DNA of 64,000 nucleotides from Bradyrhizobium sp. 138 (lineage in GTDB: Bacteria > Pseudomonadota > Alphaproteobacteria > Rhizobiales > Xanthobacteraceae). The notes beneath the pieces were generated by a model that ran no database searches, was not told the origin of the DNA, and worked only from the letters and a program-made list of their open reading frames with translations. Shown here one piece after another: positions 10,380 to 19,116 of the stretch (within the stretch, counting starts at the first letter, position 1; each line of letters starts with the position of its first letter). The position numbers were made by a program, and so were the translations under genes. The stretch spans positions 1-64,000 of the forward strand of contig NZ_JADPKT010000086.1 in the NCBI RefSeq assembly GCF_023074075.1. Reading direction: 5' to 3'.

Positions 10380-10766
10380 ATGTTCGCAGTCATCAAAACC
10401 GGCGGCAAGCAATACCGCGTCGAGCCGGATGATGTTCTCGAAGTAGGCAAGATCGAAGGCGAAGTCGGCTCGATCATGCAGTTGAATGAAGTGCTGGTGG
10501 TCGGCGGCGACACGCCGGTGCTGGGCGTTCCGACGGTCGCAGGCGCGTCCGTTGCGGTCGAGGTGCTCGACCACAAGCGCGGCCCCAAGGTCATCGCGTT
10601 CAAGAAGCGCCGCCGCAAGAATTCGCGCCGCAAGCGCGGCTATCGCGACGAGATCACGGTGCTTCGCATCAGCGAGATCCTGACTGACGGCGCCAAGCCC
10701 ACCAAGGGCCCGCGTCCGAAGCGGGAGAAGGTGGCGAAGGAGCCGGCAGCGGAAGCCGCCGAATAA
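10380..10766 (+). CDS. rplU: 50S ribosomal protein L21
   Basis: L21 binds 23S rRNA in the large subunit. The 128-residue product begins MFAVIKTGGKQYRV, the diagnostic N terminus, and contains KRRRKNSRRKRGYR, the basic RNA-binding segment. An alanine/glutamate/lysine-rich tail of about 30 residues extends beyond the usual 103-residue core, as is common in alphaproteobacteria. It is preceded by AACACGGAG and lies 102 bases before rpmA in the standard L21-L27 operon. Confidence 0.98.
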   Translation: MFAVIKTGGKQYRVEPDDVLEVGKIEGEVGSIMQLNEVLVVGGDTPVLGVPTVAGASVAVEVLDHKRGPKVIAFKKRRRKNSRRKRGYRDEITVLRISEILTDGAKPTKGPRPKREKVAKEPAAEAAE

Positions 10767-10868
10767 ATAGAATTGATCACGCCAATTCACGAATTGATGC
10801 GTGAGAAATTTTGAAATGATTCCGTCAAGGAATTGATCTAGAAATACGCAGGATTTCGGAGACGGGCC

Positions 10869-11138
10869 ATGGCTCACAAAAAAGCAGGCGGTTCATCGCG
10901 TAACGGACGCGATTCCAAGGGCAAGCGCCTCGGTATCAAGGCGTTCGGCGGGGAGATCGTCACTCCCGGCAACATCATTGCGCGTCAGCGCGGCACCACC
11001 TGGCACCCCGGCCTTAATGTCGGCATGGGCACGGACCACACTTTGTTCGCCAAGGTCGAAGGTCGTGTCGCGTTCCAAGCCAAAGCCAACGGCCGCACCT
11101 TCGTATCGGTGCTCCCGATCGCAGAGGCTGCTGAATAG
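10869..11138 (+). CDS. rpmA: 50S ribosomal protein L27
   Basis: L27 contacts the peptidyl-transferase region through its N terminus. The 89-residue product begins MAHKKAGGSSRNGRDS, with the conserved AHKKAGGS start and no N-terminal leader needing removal, and contains RQRGTxxHPGxNVGMGxDHTLFA. The ATG follows GGAGACGGGCC, a clear ribosome site. It is the second gene of the rplU operon and is followed by a strong terminator. Confidence 0.98.
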   Translation: MAHKKAGGSSRNGRDSKGKRLGIKAFGGEIVTPGNIIARQRGTTWHPGLNVGMGTDHTLFAKVEGRVAFQAKANGRTFVSVLPIAEAAE

Positions 11139-11158
11139 ACGGTGGACCAAATTGGAGT

Positions 11159-11182
11159 CCGCCGGTCCCACTGAACCGGCGG
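11159..11182 (+). other. Hairpin downstream of rpmA
   Basis: CCGCCGGT (11,159-11,166) pairs with ACCGGCGG (11,175-11,182) across an 8-base loop, 20 bases after the rpmA stop and upstream of the main terminator. It may protect the 3' end of the rplU-rpmA transcript. Confidence 0.4.
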
Positions 11183-11212
11183 AGTCCAGATCACAAGAGA
11201 TCGAAGGCTCCA

Positions 11213-11246
11213 GGGGAGGCGGGAAACCGGCCTCCCCTTTTCTTTT
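11213..11246 (+). terminator. Factor-independent terminator of rplU-rpmA
   Basis: GGGGAGGC (11,213-11,220) pairs with GCCTCCCC (11,230-11,237), followed directly by TTTTCTTTT. This is a textbook intrinsic terminator about 75 bases after the rpmA stop, just before the next gene. Confidence 0.9.
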
Positions 11247-11287
11247 GACTTGCTCACTTTGACTTAGTGACTTTCACGGAGCCGGAC

Positions 11288-11881
11288 ATGTTGCAGGATT
11301 TCTCGAGCGTGACCGTGGCTGAGGCGAGACCGAGCGTCGTCGCCACCGAGCGGCTGACCTTGCGGCGGCCGACGCTTGCCGATGTCAAGACCATCGCCCG
11401 GCTCGCCAACGACCGCCGCATCGCGGAAAACACCCGCCGCCTGCCGCATCCCTATTCGCAGGACGACGCCGTCGAATTCGTCCGCGCCACCGCCGCGCTC
11501 GGCAGCGAAACCGTGTTCCTGATCGAGCACGACACCGGGCCGGTCGGCATGGTCGGCATCGACTGCTCCAGGCCCGGCGATGCCGAGCTCGGCTATTGGC
11601 TCGGCGTCGAGCATTGGGGCCGGGGCTTTGCCACCGAGGCCGCGCGCGGCGCGATCGACTTCTTCTTCGAGGAGTTCGAGGACGAGCATCTCTATGCCGG
11701 CGCGCGCGTCACCAACCCGGCCTCGCGCAAGGTGCTGGAGAAGTGCGGCTTCCAGTGGAGCGGCGTGCAGCTGCATCGCTTCCTCGCGCTGGGCTCGTCG
11801 ACGCCGGTCGACTGCTTCCGCTTGTCGCGCGGGGTGTGGGCCTCGCTGAAGAGCTGGAGCAGCGCAAGGAGGATGAGGTAG
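11288..11881 (+). CDS. GNAT N-acetyltransferase, RimJ/RimL type
   Basis: Transfers acetyl groups from acetyl-CoA to an amino group, often a protein N terminus. The 197-residue product has the RimJ/RimL-like opening TERLTLRRPTLADV, the acetyl-CoA loop GYWLGVEHWGRGFATEA (beta-4 and the pyrophosphate-binding turn) and the NPASRKVLEKCGF segment near the end of the fold. The ATG at 11,288 has GGAG six bases upstream; another in-frame start at 11,267 would put that site inside the gene. Substrate unknown. Commonly found next to rpmA and obgE in this bacterial group. Confidence 0.87.
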   Translation: MLQDFSSVTVAEARPSVVATERLTLRRPTLADVKTIARLANDRRIAENTRRLPHPYSQDDAVEFVRATAALGSETVFLIEHDTGPVGMVGIDCSRPGDAELGYWLGVEHWGRGFATEAARGAIDFFFEEFEDEHLYAGARVTNPASRKVLEKCGFQWSGVQLHRFLALGSSTPVDCFRLSRGVWASLKSWSSARRMR

Positions 11882-11888
11882 GCGACAC

Positions 11889-11909
11889 TTACCCTCCCCT
11901 GGAGGGTAA
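11889..11909. terminator. Hairpin between convergent GNAT and EamA genes
   Basis: TTACCCTCC (11,889-11,897) pairs perfectly with GGAGGGTAA (11,901-11,909) around a 3-base loop, in the 31-base gap between two convergent stop codons. It probably serves both transcripts; no long T run follows. Confidence 0.55.
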
Positions 11910-11912
11910 GGG

Positions 11913-12827
11913 CTACGCCGGCGGATTCACCTCTGCACTCTCACGCCCGAGATCGCGCTCGCGCAAATAGATATAGAATCCCGCACCGATAATGATGGCG
12001 GCGCCGATCAGCGTCGCCATTGACGGCACGTCGCCGAACACGACGAAGCCGAAGATCACGGCCCAGACGATCATCGAATATTGGTAGGGCACCACGACAC
12101 TCGCCGGTGCCAGCTTGAGCGAGCGATTGACGCAGAACAGCGCCGTTACCGAAACGAGGCCGGCGGCAGCGAAGATCACAAGGCTGCCCGAGGTCGGCGG
12201 CACCCAGTGGAACGCGGACAGCGCCGCACCCAGCGAGAACGTGCCGACAAATTGCGTTGACGCCATCACGATGTCGGGCGTCTTGCGCAGGCTGCGCGTG
12301 ATCAGCATCAGGGTTGCGAAGGACAGGCTGCCGCCGAGCGCGATCAGCGCCGGCAGGCTGACGGTCTGCGCCGACGGCCGCAGCGCGATCAGGACGCCGC
12401 AAAAGCCGATCAGGATCGCGGTCCAGCGCCGCCAGCCGACCTTTTCCCCTAAGAAGATCGCCGACATCGCGGTGACGAAGATGGGCCCGGCCAGATAATA
12501 GGTGATGACGTCGGCGAGCGGCAGGTAGACCGTGGCCAGGAAGAAGGCGGCAACTTCAAGCGTCGAGAGCACGACGCGGACCAGCTGCAGGCCCGGCCGC
12601 TCCAGATGCAGGAACTGATGACGCTGCTTCCAGATCAGCGGCGACAGCAGCAGCAGCGCCGCGCAGGCGCGCAGGAACAAGAGCTGTCCCACCGAATAAG
12701 TCCCGACCAGGAACTTGCCCATGGCGTCGCCGAACGAGAACATGAAGATCGACAGCACCATGAGCCCGATGCCGGCGAGGCGCGCGGAGCGATCATCATA
12801 AGCGGAGAGGTTCTTGAACAGGGGCAT
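11913..12827 (-). CDS. EamA/DMT-superfamily membrane transporter
   Basis: A ten-helix drug/metabolite-transporter family protein of 304 residues in the inner membrane. Two EamA repeats are visible, one opening LMVLSIFMFSFGDAMGKFL and the other ending in VFGDVPSMATLIGAAIIIGAG. The sequence LGEKVGWRRWTAILIGFCGVLI closes the first repeat and is typical of the family. Substrates range over amino acids and other small metabolites and cannot be told here. It stands alone on the minus strand with a long perfect palindrome (12,847-12,926) upstream. Confidence 0.88.
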   Translation of the reverse strand: MPLFKNLSAYDDRSARLAGIGLMVLSIFMFSFGDAMGKFLVGTYSVGQLLFLRACAALLLLSPLIWKQRHQFLHLERPGLQLVRVVLSTLEVAAFFLATVYLPLADVITYYLAGPIFVTAMSAIFLGEKVGWRRWTAILIGFCGVLIALRPSAQTVSLPALIALGGSLSFATLMLITRSLRKTPDIVMASTQFVGTFSLGAALSAFHWVPPTSGSLVIFAAAGLVSVTALFCVNRSLKLAPASVVVPYQYSMIVWAVIFGFVVFGDVPSMATLIGAAIIIGAGFYIYLRERDLGRESAEVNPPA

Positions 12828-12846
12828 TGATCGGACTGTGAGCGGT

Positions 12847-12926
12847 CGTCATTGCGAGCGCAGCGAAGCAATCCAGAATCTTTCCGTGGAGACAGTCTGG
12901 ATTGCTTCGCTGCGCTCGCAATGACG
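12847..12926. repeat. Palindromic repeat, family A, copy 1
   Basis: Arms of 31 bases at 12,847-12,877 and 12,896-12,926 are perfect reverse complements, beginning CGTCATTGCGAGCGCAG, with an 18-base loop. It lies between the divergent EamA and MaoC genes. A diverged relative is at 62,599-62,716. Such CGTCATTGCGAG elements are widely dispersed in Bradyrhizobium and related genomes. Confidence 0.9.
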
Positions 12927-13080
12927 GGGAGACAGCGGCGGAAACCGGCGAATAGAGTCGCTTGCGGTCGTTTTAATGACGTGGGCGCGCTGGACAAGCC
13001 TGCAACGCCGAATTGAACGGATTGTCGCACTCTTCGCATCGCGGTAGCGGTAGAGGCCGCACCGACAAGAGAGCACTGAC

Positions 13081-13575
13081 ATGACCGATTTCGATCCCAG
13101 CCAGCATCGCATGATCCCCACGCAACGCTGGTTTGAGGATTTCGTCGTCGGCGAACGCTTCGTGCTGCCGAGCCGGACCCAGACCTCGGCGATCTTCGCG
13201 GCGTTCCAGACCGCGAGCGGCGACACCCATCCGGTGCACTACGATCTGGAATATTGCCGCAGTCGCGGCATGCCGCACCTGCTCGCCCACGGCTTCCAGA
13301 CCCTGATCCACACCGCGCCCGGCGCCGGCCTGTTTCCGTTCATGGTCGAGGAATCCCTGGTCGGCTTCCTCGAGCAATCGAGCCGGTTTCTCAAGCCGGT
13401 GTTCGCCGACGACACCCTCTATCCGACACTGGAGGTCACTGAGCTCGTGCCGGGCCGTACGACCGGCACGGTGACGCTTCGCAGCACCGTGTTCAACCAG
13501 CGCAAGGAGCTGGTGCTGGAGGGGACGCAGAAGTTCCTGATCCGGCGCCGGCCCTCTGAAGTCGTCCGGGGTTAA
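13081..13575 (+). CDS. MaoC-like hot-dog dehydratase
   Basis: A 164-residue single-domain MaoC protein. The segment SGDTHPVHYD carries the Asp and His pair used by R-specific enoyl-CoA hydratases, and the later LAHGFQT and FLKPVFADDTLYPTLEV match the family. The likely reaction is hydration of an enoyl-CoA or a related thioester, but the acyl chain cannot be told. The ATG follows GAGAGCACTGAC. It sits upstream of obgE with no obvious functional link. Confidence 0.85.
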   Translation: MTDFDPSQHRMIPTQRWFEDFVVGERFVLPSRTQTSAIFAAFQTASGDTHPVHYDLEYCRSRGMPHLLAHGFQTLIHTAPGAGLFPFMVEESLVGFLEQSSRFLKPVFADDTLYPTLEVTELVPGRTTGTVTLRSTVFNQRKELVLEGTQKFLIRRRPSEVVRG

Positions 13576-13660
13576 GCAAGGGTCGCAATTCGCGGAGATT
13601 CGGCCGATTTGCGGGTCGATCCGGGTTGCCGCGCGGGACCTGCTGGCCTACCTATGGCCC

Positions 13661-14701
13661 ATGAAATTCCTCGACGAAGCAAAGGTCTATATCCGCTCCG
13701 GTGACGGCGGGAACGGCTGCGTGGCGTTCCGCCGCGAGAAGTTCATCGAGTTCGGCGGTCCCTCCGGCGGCAATGGCGGCCGCGGCGGCAATGTCATCAT
13801 CGAGGTCGCCGACGGCCTCAACACGCTGATCGACTATCGCTACCAGCAGCACTTCAAGGCCCAGAAGGGCGAGAACGGCTCGGGCTCGGACCGCCACGGC
13901 GCCAACGGCAAGAACATCGTGCTGAAGGTGCCCATGGGCACGCAGATCTTCGACGAGGATCGCGAGACGCTGATCCACGACTTCACCAAGGTCGGCGAGA
14001 AATTCGTGCTGGCCGAGGGCGGCAATGGCGGCTTCGGCAACGCGCATTTCAAATCCTCGACCAACCGCGCGCCGCGCAACGCCAATCCCGGTCAAACGGG
14101 CGAAGAGCGCTGGATCTGGCTGCGGCTGAAGCTGATCGCCGATGCCGGTCTCGTCGGCATGCCCAACGCCGGCAAGTCGACGTTCCTGTCCAAGGTCAGC
14201 GCTGCCAAGCCGAAGATCGCCGACTATCCCTTCACCACGCTGCATCCGCAGCTCGGCGTCGTGAACGCCGACGGCCGCGAGTTCGTGCTGGCAGACATTC
14301 CCGGCCTGATCGAGGGCGCGCATGAAGGCACCGGTCTCGGCGACCGCTTCCTCGGCCATGTCGAGCGCTGCCGCGTGCTGCTGCATCTCGTCGACGCCAC
14401 CTGCGAGCATGCCGGCAAGGCCTACAAGACGGTGCGCAAGGAGCTCGACGCCTATGGCGGGCAGCTCACCGACAAGATCGAGATCATCGCGCTGAACAAG
14501 ATCGACGCGGTCGAGCCGGACGAGTTGAAGAAACAGAAGGACCGGCTCAAGCGTGCCGCCAAGAAGACGCCGCTGCTGCTGTCTGGTATCACCGGCGATG
14601 GCGTCAAGGAAGCGTTGCGCGCGCTGGCCGAGGTGATCGGCGAGGCCCCGGTGTCGGCCAAGGCGAAGAGCGCCGCCGAAGCGGAGCCTTGGTCGGCCTG
14701 A
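13661..14701 (+). CDS. obgE: Obg family GTPase
   Basis: Essential GTPase linked to 50S subunit maturation and stress control. Of 346 residues, about 1-159 form the glycine-rich Obg fold (SGDGGNGCVAFRRE and GGNGGRGGNV), then the G domain shows G1 GMPNAGKST, G3 DIPGLIEGA and G4 NKID. A C-terminal tail of about 25 residues is Ala/Lys/Glu-rich. The length fits alphaproteobacterial ObgE. Located between the ribosomal proteins L21/L27 and proB, the usual place in this bacterial group. No strong ribosome site precedes the ATG. Confidence 0.97.
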   Translation: MKFLDEAKVYIRSGDGGNGCVAFRREKFIEFGGPSGGNGGRGGNVIIEVADGLNTLIDYRYQQHFKAQKGENGSGSDRHGANGKNIVLKVPMGTQIFDEDRETLIHDFTKVGEKFVLAEGGNGGFGNAHFKSSTNRAPRNANPGQTGEERWIWLRLKLIADAGLVGMPNAGKSTFLSKVSAAKPKIADYPFTTLHPQLGVVNADGREFVLADIPGLIEGAHEGTGLGDRFLGHVERCRVLLHLVDATCEHAGKAYKTVRKELDAYGGQLTDKIEIIALNKIDAVEPDELKKQKDRLKRAAKKTPLLLSGITGDGVKEALRALAEVIGEAPVSAKAKSAAEAEPWSA

Positions 14702-14720
14702 AGGAAGCGTCGCTCGCTCT

Positions 14721-14746
14721 AAACCTCTCCCTCCGGGAGAGGTTTT
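14721..14746. terminator. Terminator after obgE
   Basis: AAACCTCTCCC (14,721-14,731) pairs with GGGAGAGGTTT (14,735-14,745) around a 3-base loop and runs into TTTTCTTC. The stem is 11 base pairs with A tracts on the left, so it could work in both directions. Confidence 0.85.
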
Positions 14747-14799
14747 CTTCGCGCCATCAATAGCGCAATATCCGGCAAACGAAGGGTGGAGCGAGACGC

Positions 14800-16434
14800 A
14801 TGGCGCGGGCGAAGAACGTTTTGTGGATCATGTGCGACCAGCTTCGCTATGATTATCTCGGCTGCACCGGCCACCCCACGCTGAAGACGCCGAACATCGA
14901 CGCCATGGCCAAGCGCGGCGTGCTGTTCACCAAAGCCTATGTGCAATCGCCGATCTGCGGCCCGTCGCGGATGTCGTTCTACACCGGACGCTACATGCGC
15001 TCGCACGGCTCGCACTGGAACGGCTGGCCGCTGCGCGTCGGCGAGCCCACGCTCGGCGATCACCTCAAAAAGATCGGCGTGCGCAACGTGCTGGTCGGCA
15101 AGACCCACATGGCGCCTGATATCGAAGGCATGAAGGCGCTCGGCATTCCCCCGGAATCGATCATCGGCGTGCACGTCGCCGAATGCGGCTTTGAACCTTA
15201 CGAGCGCGACGACGGCCTGCATCCGACGGGGCGGCCGCGGCCGAAATACGATGACTATCTACGCAGCCAAGGGTTTGAGGCCGCCAATCCCTGGGAGCAT
15301 TGGGCCAATTCGGGCGCCGCGGAAGACGGTAGCTTGCAGAACGGCTGGCTGCTGGTGCATGCCGACAAGGCCGCGCGCGTGCCGGACGAGCATTCCGAGA
15401 CGCCCTACATGACGCGGCGCGCGATGGACTTCATCAGCGAGGCCGAGACCGACGGAAGGCCATGGTGCCTGCACCTGTCCTACATCAAGCCGCACTGGCC
15501 CTATATCGCGCCCGAGCCCTACGCCAGCATGTACTCGACATCAGACATGATCCCGGTGATCCGCTCGATGCGCGAGCGGCAGAATCCGCATCCGGTGTTC
15601 GGCGCCTACATGGACATGCGCTACTCCCGCAACATGGCGCGCGATGATGCCCGCGAGAAGGTGATCCCGACCTATATGGGCCTGATCACGCAGATCGACG
15701 ACCAGATGGGCGTGCTGATGAAGTTTCTGGAGGCGCGCGGCCTGCTGGAGACCACGATGATCGTGTTCACCTCCGATCATGGCGATTATCTCGGCGATCA
15801 CTGGATGGGCGAGAAGGATTTGTTCCACGAACAGTCGGCGAAGATCCCGCTGATCATCATCGACCCCTCGCAAGAGGCCGACGCGACGCGCGGCACACGC
15901 AGCGATGCGCTGGTCGAGGCCATCGATCTGGCGCCGACCTTCGTCGATTATTTCGGCGGCAAGGTGCCGGGCCACATCCTCGAAGGACGCTCGCTGCTGC
16001 CGCTGCTGCGCGACTCCACGCCGCCGGATTGGCGCAAGGTCGCGTTCTCCGAATACGACTACGCCATGCAGGACGTACGTCTGAAGCTGAACCAGCCGCT
16101 CGAGCGTTGCCGCCTGTTCATGGTGTTCGACGGCCGCTGGAAATACATCCACGCCTCCGGCTTCCGCCCGATGCTGTACGATCTCGAAACCGATCCGGAA
16201 GAGTATCTGGACCGCGGTGACGATCCCGAATGCGCCGGCATCATCGCGCGGCTCCAGGCCGAGCTGTTCGACTGGGCGCTGCATCCGAATGACCACATCA
16301 CCACGCCGCGTGAGAAGATCGCGGCCTATGCGGACAACCAGCTGCAGGTGAAGGGTGGGGTCTTGATCGGCATCTGGGATGAGGCCGAGCTTGCCGCGAT
16401 CAAGGACGGCATCGCGCAGCGCGCGAAGATGTAG
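14800..16434 (+). CDS. Sulfatase-fold hydrolase, phosphonate monoester hydrolase-like
   Basis: A 544-residue alkaline-phosphatase-superfamily hydrolase. The formylglycine signature CGPSR begins at C53, and the metal-binding Asp of MCDQLR (D13) and the DHGDYLGDH segment in the second half are present, so the full catalytic set is there. Overall it resembles the rhizobial phosphonate monoester/phosphodiester hydrolase group more than arylsulfatases, including a GLITxIDDxxG helix and a FTSDHGDxLGDH block. The Cys must be converted to formylglycine by a generating enzyme not present in this window. It has no signal peptide, so it is likely cytoplasmic. It stands alone between a terminator and a repeat. 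Confidence 0.85.
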   Translation: MARAKNVLWIMCDQLRYDYLGCTGHPTLKTPNIDAMAKRGVLFTKAYVQSPICGPSRMSFYTGRYMRSHGSHWNGWPLRVGEPTLGDHLKKIGVRNVLVGKTHMAPDIEGMKALGIPPESIIGVHVAECGFEPYERDDGLHPTGRPRPKYDDYLRSQGFEAANPWEHWANSGAAEDGSLQNGWLLVHADKAARVPDEHSETPYMTRRAMDFISEAETDGRPWCLHLSYIKPHWPYIAPEPYASMYSTSDMIPVIRSMRERQNPHPVFGAYMDMRYSRNMARDDAREKVIPTYMGLITQIDDQMGVLMKFLEARGLLETTMIVFTSDHGDYLGDHWMGEKDLFHEQSAKIPLIIIDPSQEADATRGTRSDALVEAIDLAPTFVDYFGGKVPGHILEGRSLLPLLRDSTPPDWRKVAFSEYDYAMQDVRLKLNQPLERCRLFMVFDGRWKYIHASGFRPMLYDLETDPEEYLDRGDDPECAGIIARLQAELFDWALHPNDHITTPREKIAAYADNQLQVKGGVLIGIWDEAELAAIKDGIAQRAKM

Positions 16435-16437
16435 ACC

Positions 16438-16544
16438 CTCATGGTGAGGAGGCGCGAAGCGCCGTCTCGAACCATGCAGGCCCAGCTGCTGCAGCGAAGG
16501 CCTCGATCCTTCGAGACGCCGCTTCGCGGCTCCTCAGGATGAGG
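16438..16544. repeat. Palindromic repeat, family C
   Basis: A sequence starting CTCATGGTGAGGAGGCGCG and ending with CTCCTCAGGATGAGG forms long imperfect inverted arms (CCTTCGAGACG against CGTCTCGAA) around an internal GCTGCTGCAGC-type palindrome. It sits between convergent genes. This type is also frequent in Bradyrhizobium genomes, by recollection. Confidence 0.75.
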
Positions 16545-16621
16545 AGAACGAGGGAGCGCGCCGCTGTCTCAGTTCGTCAAGCCCAACCATGACGACGGAT
16601 TGTGGGGTGCTAAAACCGCCC

Positions 16622-17587
16622 TCAATTCTCGATCTTGTATCCGGTCGCTTTCACGATCGGCTGCCATAACGCGATGTTGGCGGCGAGCTCCTTGGTCAAG
16701 CCTTCCGGTGTCGACCCGACCGGAATGAGCCCGATGGCCGTCAGCCTCTCCTTCACCTCGGGCTTGGCCAGCGCGGCGCTGGCGGCGGCGCCGAGCTTTG
16801 CGGCAAATTCCGGCGGGCTGCCGGCGGGAAGCCACATGCCGTACCAGGCATCAGCGACGAGATCGATGCCGCTCTCCCTCAGCGTTGGAACGTCGGGCGC
16901 GAACGGCGAACGCTCAGCACTAGACACCGCGATGATCTTCACGCCCTTGGCGCGATGCTGCGGCAGCGCGTCGGCCAGCGTGGTGATCCCAAAAGAAATG
17001 TGACCGCCAACGAGGTCGTTGAGGATCGGCGCGCTGCCGCGATAGGGCACACGGGTCAGGGGGATGCCGAGGTCCTTCTCGAGCCTGGAGCCCATGAAGT
17101 GCGGAATGGTGCCGTTGCTCGGCACGCCGAACGACGTCTTGTCCGGATGCGCCTTGAGCCACGTCACGAAGCTCTTGAAATCGGACGCGTCGACCGACGG
17201 GTTGATCACCAGCGCGAATTCGAACCGCGCCAGCAGCGACACCGGCACGAAATCCTTGGCGGCATCGAAGCTCGGTGTCGTCTCCACCATCGGCAGCAGG
17301 TACATGGTCGGGCCCGTCGTCACCAGCACCATGCTGCCGTCGGCGCTTGCGCCCTTCACCGCCTTGATGCCGATCAGGCCGTCGCCGCCGGTGCGGTTCT
17401 CGACCACGACAGTTCGCTGCAGCACCGGCGCCATCTCCTGCGCGATCAGCCGGCACAGCGTGTCGCCGCCAGCTCCGGCTGCGAATGGGAAGATGACCTT
17501 TGTGAGCCCGGCCTGCGCTTGCACCTCGCCCGCCTGCGCCAGCAGCGGCACCCCCAAGCATCCGGCCATGAATGTGCGGCGATCCAT
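16622..17587 (-). CDS. TctC/Bug-family extracytoplasmic solute-binding protein
   Basis: Periplasmic binding protein of the tripartite tricarboxylate transporter type, which captures carboxylates or other small ligands. The 321-residue product starts MDRRTFMAGCLGVPLL, a twin-arginine signal peptide ending at about AQA. After it the Bug-family segments are visible: FPFAAGAGGDTLCRLIA, VVVENRTGGDGLIG, GVPSNGTIPHFMG and a conserved VSSAERSPFAPDVPTL stretch. The ATG at 17,587 follows GAGGAAACGA. No TctA or TctB membrane genes are nearby, so it is an orphan, as many Bug proteins are. The ligand is unknown. Confidence 0.88.
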   Translation of the reverse strand: MDRRTFMAGCLGVPLLAQAGEVQAQAGLTKVIFPFAAGAGGDTLCRLIAQEMAPVLQRTVVVENRTGGDGLIGIKAVKGASADGSMVLVTTGPTMYLLPMVETTPSFDAAKDFVPVSLLARFEFALVINPSVDASDFKSFVTWLKAHPDKTSFGVPSNGTIPHFMGSRLEKDLGIPLTRVPYRGSAPILNDLVGGHISFGITTLADALPQHRAKGVKIIAVSSAERSPFAPDVPTLRESGIDLVADAWYGMWLPAGSPPEFAAKLGAAASAALAKPEVKERLTAIGLIPVGSTPEGLTKELAANIALWQPIVKATGYKIEN

Positions 17588-17778
17588 TCGTTTCCTCTTT
17601 CGGCTTGTTATCGTTGGCCGCAATTAGAGCCAAGCGGACGCCCGACACAAGGCCGAGATGCGCCGTTTACCATGCCGGCTGCCTTGCGCCGGCCATCGTC
17701 CTGCTGCAAAAGCGGGCCTATCGGCGCCGCTCTCTCGCTCCGCCGTTTCCAATGCAGAGCAGATCGTCCAGGCGCACT

Positions 17779-18900
17779 ATGGCCAGCCCCGAACTCAGTC
17801 AATTCCGCCGCATCGTCGTCAAGGTCGGCTCCGCGCTGCTGGTCGATTCCGACAGGGGCGAGGTGCGGGCGTCCTGGCTGGCCGCACTGGCCGACGACAT
17901 GGCCAAGCTGCACCGCGAGGGCCGCGACGTTCTCGTCGTCTCCTCCGGCTCGATCGCGCTTGGCCGCAGCCGGCTCAAATTGCCGCGCGGTCCGCTGAAG
18001 CTGGAAGAGAGCCAGGCCGCTGCCGCGGTCGGCCAGATCGCGCTGGCGCGGATCTGGTCGGAGGTGCTTGGCGCCCACGGCATCGGGGCCGGCCAGATCC
18101 TGGTGACGCTGCAGGACACCGAGGAGCGCCGCCGCTATCTCAACGCGCGCTCCACCATCGGCAAGCTCTTGGAATGGCGCGCCATCCCCGTGATCAACGA
18201 GAACGACACGGTGGCGACCAACGAGATCCGCTACGGCGACAACGACCGCCTCGCCGCGCGCGTCGCCACCATGGCGAGCGCCGACCTCCTGGTGTTGCTG
18301 TCCGACATCGATGGCCTCTACGACGCCCCGCCGAAAAACAACCCGAACGCAAAGCTGATTCCGGTGGTCGAGAGCATCTCCTCGGAGATCGAGGCCGTGG
18401 CGGGAGACGCCGAGTCCGAGCTGTCGCGCGGTGGCATGCGCACCAAGGTCGAGGCTGCCAAGATCGCGACGACAGGCGGCACGCATATGCTGATCGCCTC
18501 CGGCAAGATCGAGCATCCCCTGCAGGCGATCGCCGATGGCGGCCGCTGCACCTGGTTCCTGACACCGGCCAATCCCATCACCTCGCGAAAGCGCTGGATC
18601 GCGGGCACGCTTGAGCCGAAGGGCACGCTGACGATCGATGCCGGCGCCGTGACGGCGCTGCGCGCCGGCGCCAGCCTGCTGCCGGCCGGTGTGATCAAGG
18701 TCGAGGGCCAGTTCGCCCGCGGCGACGCCGTGATCGTGCGCGGCCCCGATGGCAGCGAGGTCGGCCGCGGCCTGATCGCCTATGACGCAGAGGTCGCCGA
18801 GCGGATCAAGGGCCGCTCCTCGCCGGACGTGATGGCGATCCTCGGCATTAGCGGCAGGTCGGAGATGATCCACCGCGACGATCTGGTGGTGGGCGGGTAG
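17779..18900 (+). CDS. proB: Glutamate 5-kinase
   Basis: First enzyme of proline synthesis; phosphorylates glutamate with ATP and is usually feedback-inhibited by proline. The 373-residue product has an amino-acid-kinase domain (IVVKVGSALLV, VVSSGSIALG, VINENDTVATNEIRYGDNDRLAARVA, LSDIDGLYD, GGMRTKVEAA) and a C-terminal PUA domain from about residue 280. The ATG at 17,779 gives the family length; in-frame upstream codons would only add a nonconserved leader. Followed, after a palindromic repeat, by proA on the same strand. Confidence 0.97.
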   Translation: MASPELSQFRRIVVKVGSALLVDSDRGEVRASWLAALADDMAKLHREGRDVLVVSSGSIALGRSRLKLPRGPLKLEESQAAAAVGQIALARIWSEVLGAHGIGAGQILVTLQDTEERRRYLNARSTIGKLLEWRAIPVINENDTVATNEIRYGDNDRLAARVATMASADLLVLLSDIDGLYDAPPKNNPNAKLIPVVESISSEIEAVAGDAESELSRGGMRTKVEAAKIATTGGTHMLIASGKIEHPLQAIADGGRCTWFLTPANPITSRKRWIAGTLEPKGTLTIDAGAVTALRAGASLLPAGVIKVEGQFARGDAVIVRGPDGSEVGRGLIAYDAEVAERIKGRSSPDVMAILGISGRSEMIHRDDLVVGG

Positions 18901-18911
18901 GGGCCCGCCTC

Positions 18912-18994
18912 CGTCATTCCGGGGCGGTGCGCCAGCGCCGAACCCGGAATCTCGAGATTCCGGGTTCGATGCTTCGCATCGCCCCGGAATGACG
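18912..18994. repeat. Palindromic repeat, family B, copy 1
   Basis: CGTCATTCCGGGGCG at the left pairs with CGCCCCGGAATGACG-like sequence at the right, and the centre (18,940-18,967) is a perfect palindrome, GAACCCGGAATC/GATTCCGGGTTC, separated by TCGA. It separates proB from proA. A second copy lies at 55,231-55,330. Confidence 0.9.
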
Positions 18995-19116
18995 CCGGGG
19001 CCGGTCTGTCGTCCAGGCCTCGTCCCACCCGGCCGAAGCCCAGCCATACCCTCCCCGGCCTTCGCAAATGCGGGATTTCCGTGCTAGGACACCGCCTTAG
19101 CAGAAGGTTTTGACCC

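Noticed and set aside
17608..19047. 479-codon minus-strand frame opposite proB
   Set aside because: Antisense shadow; proB has full family motifs on the plus strand.
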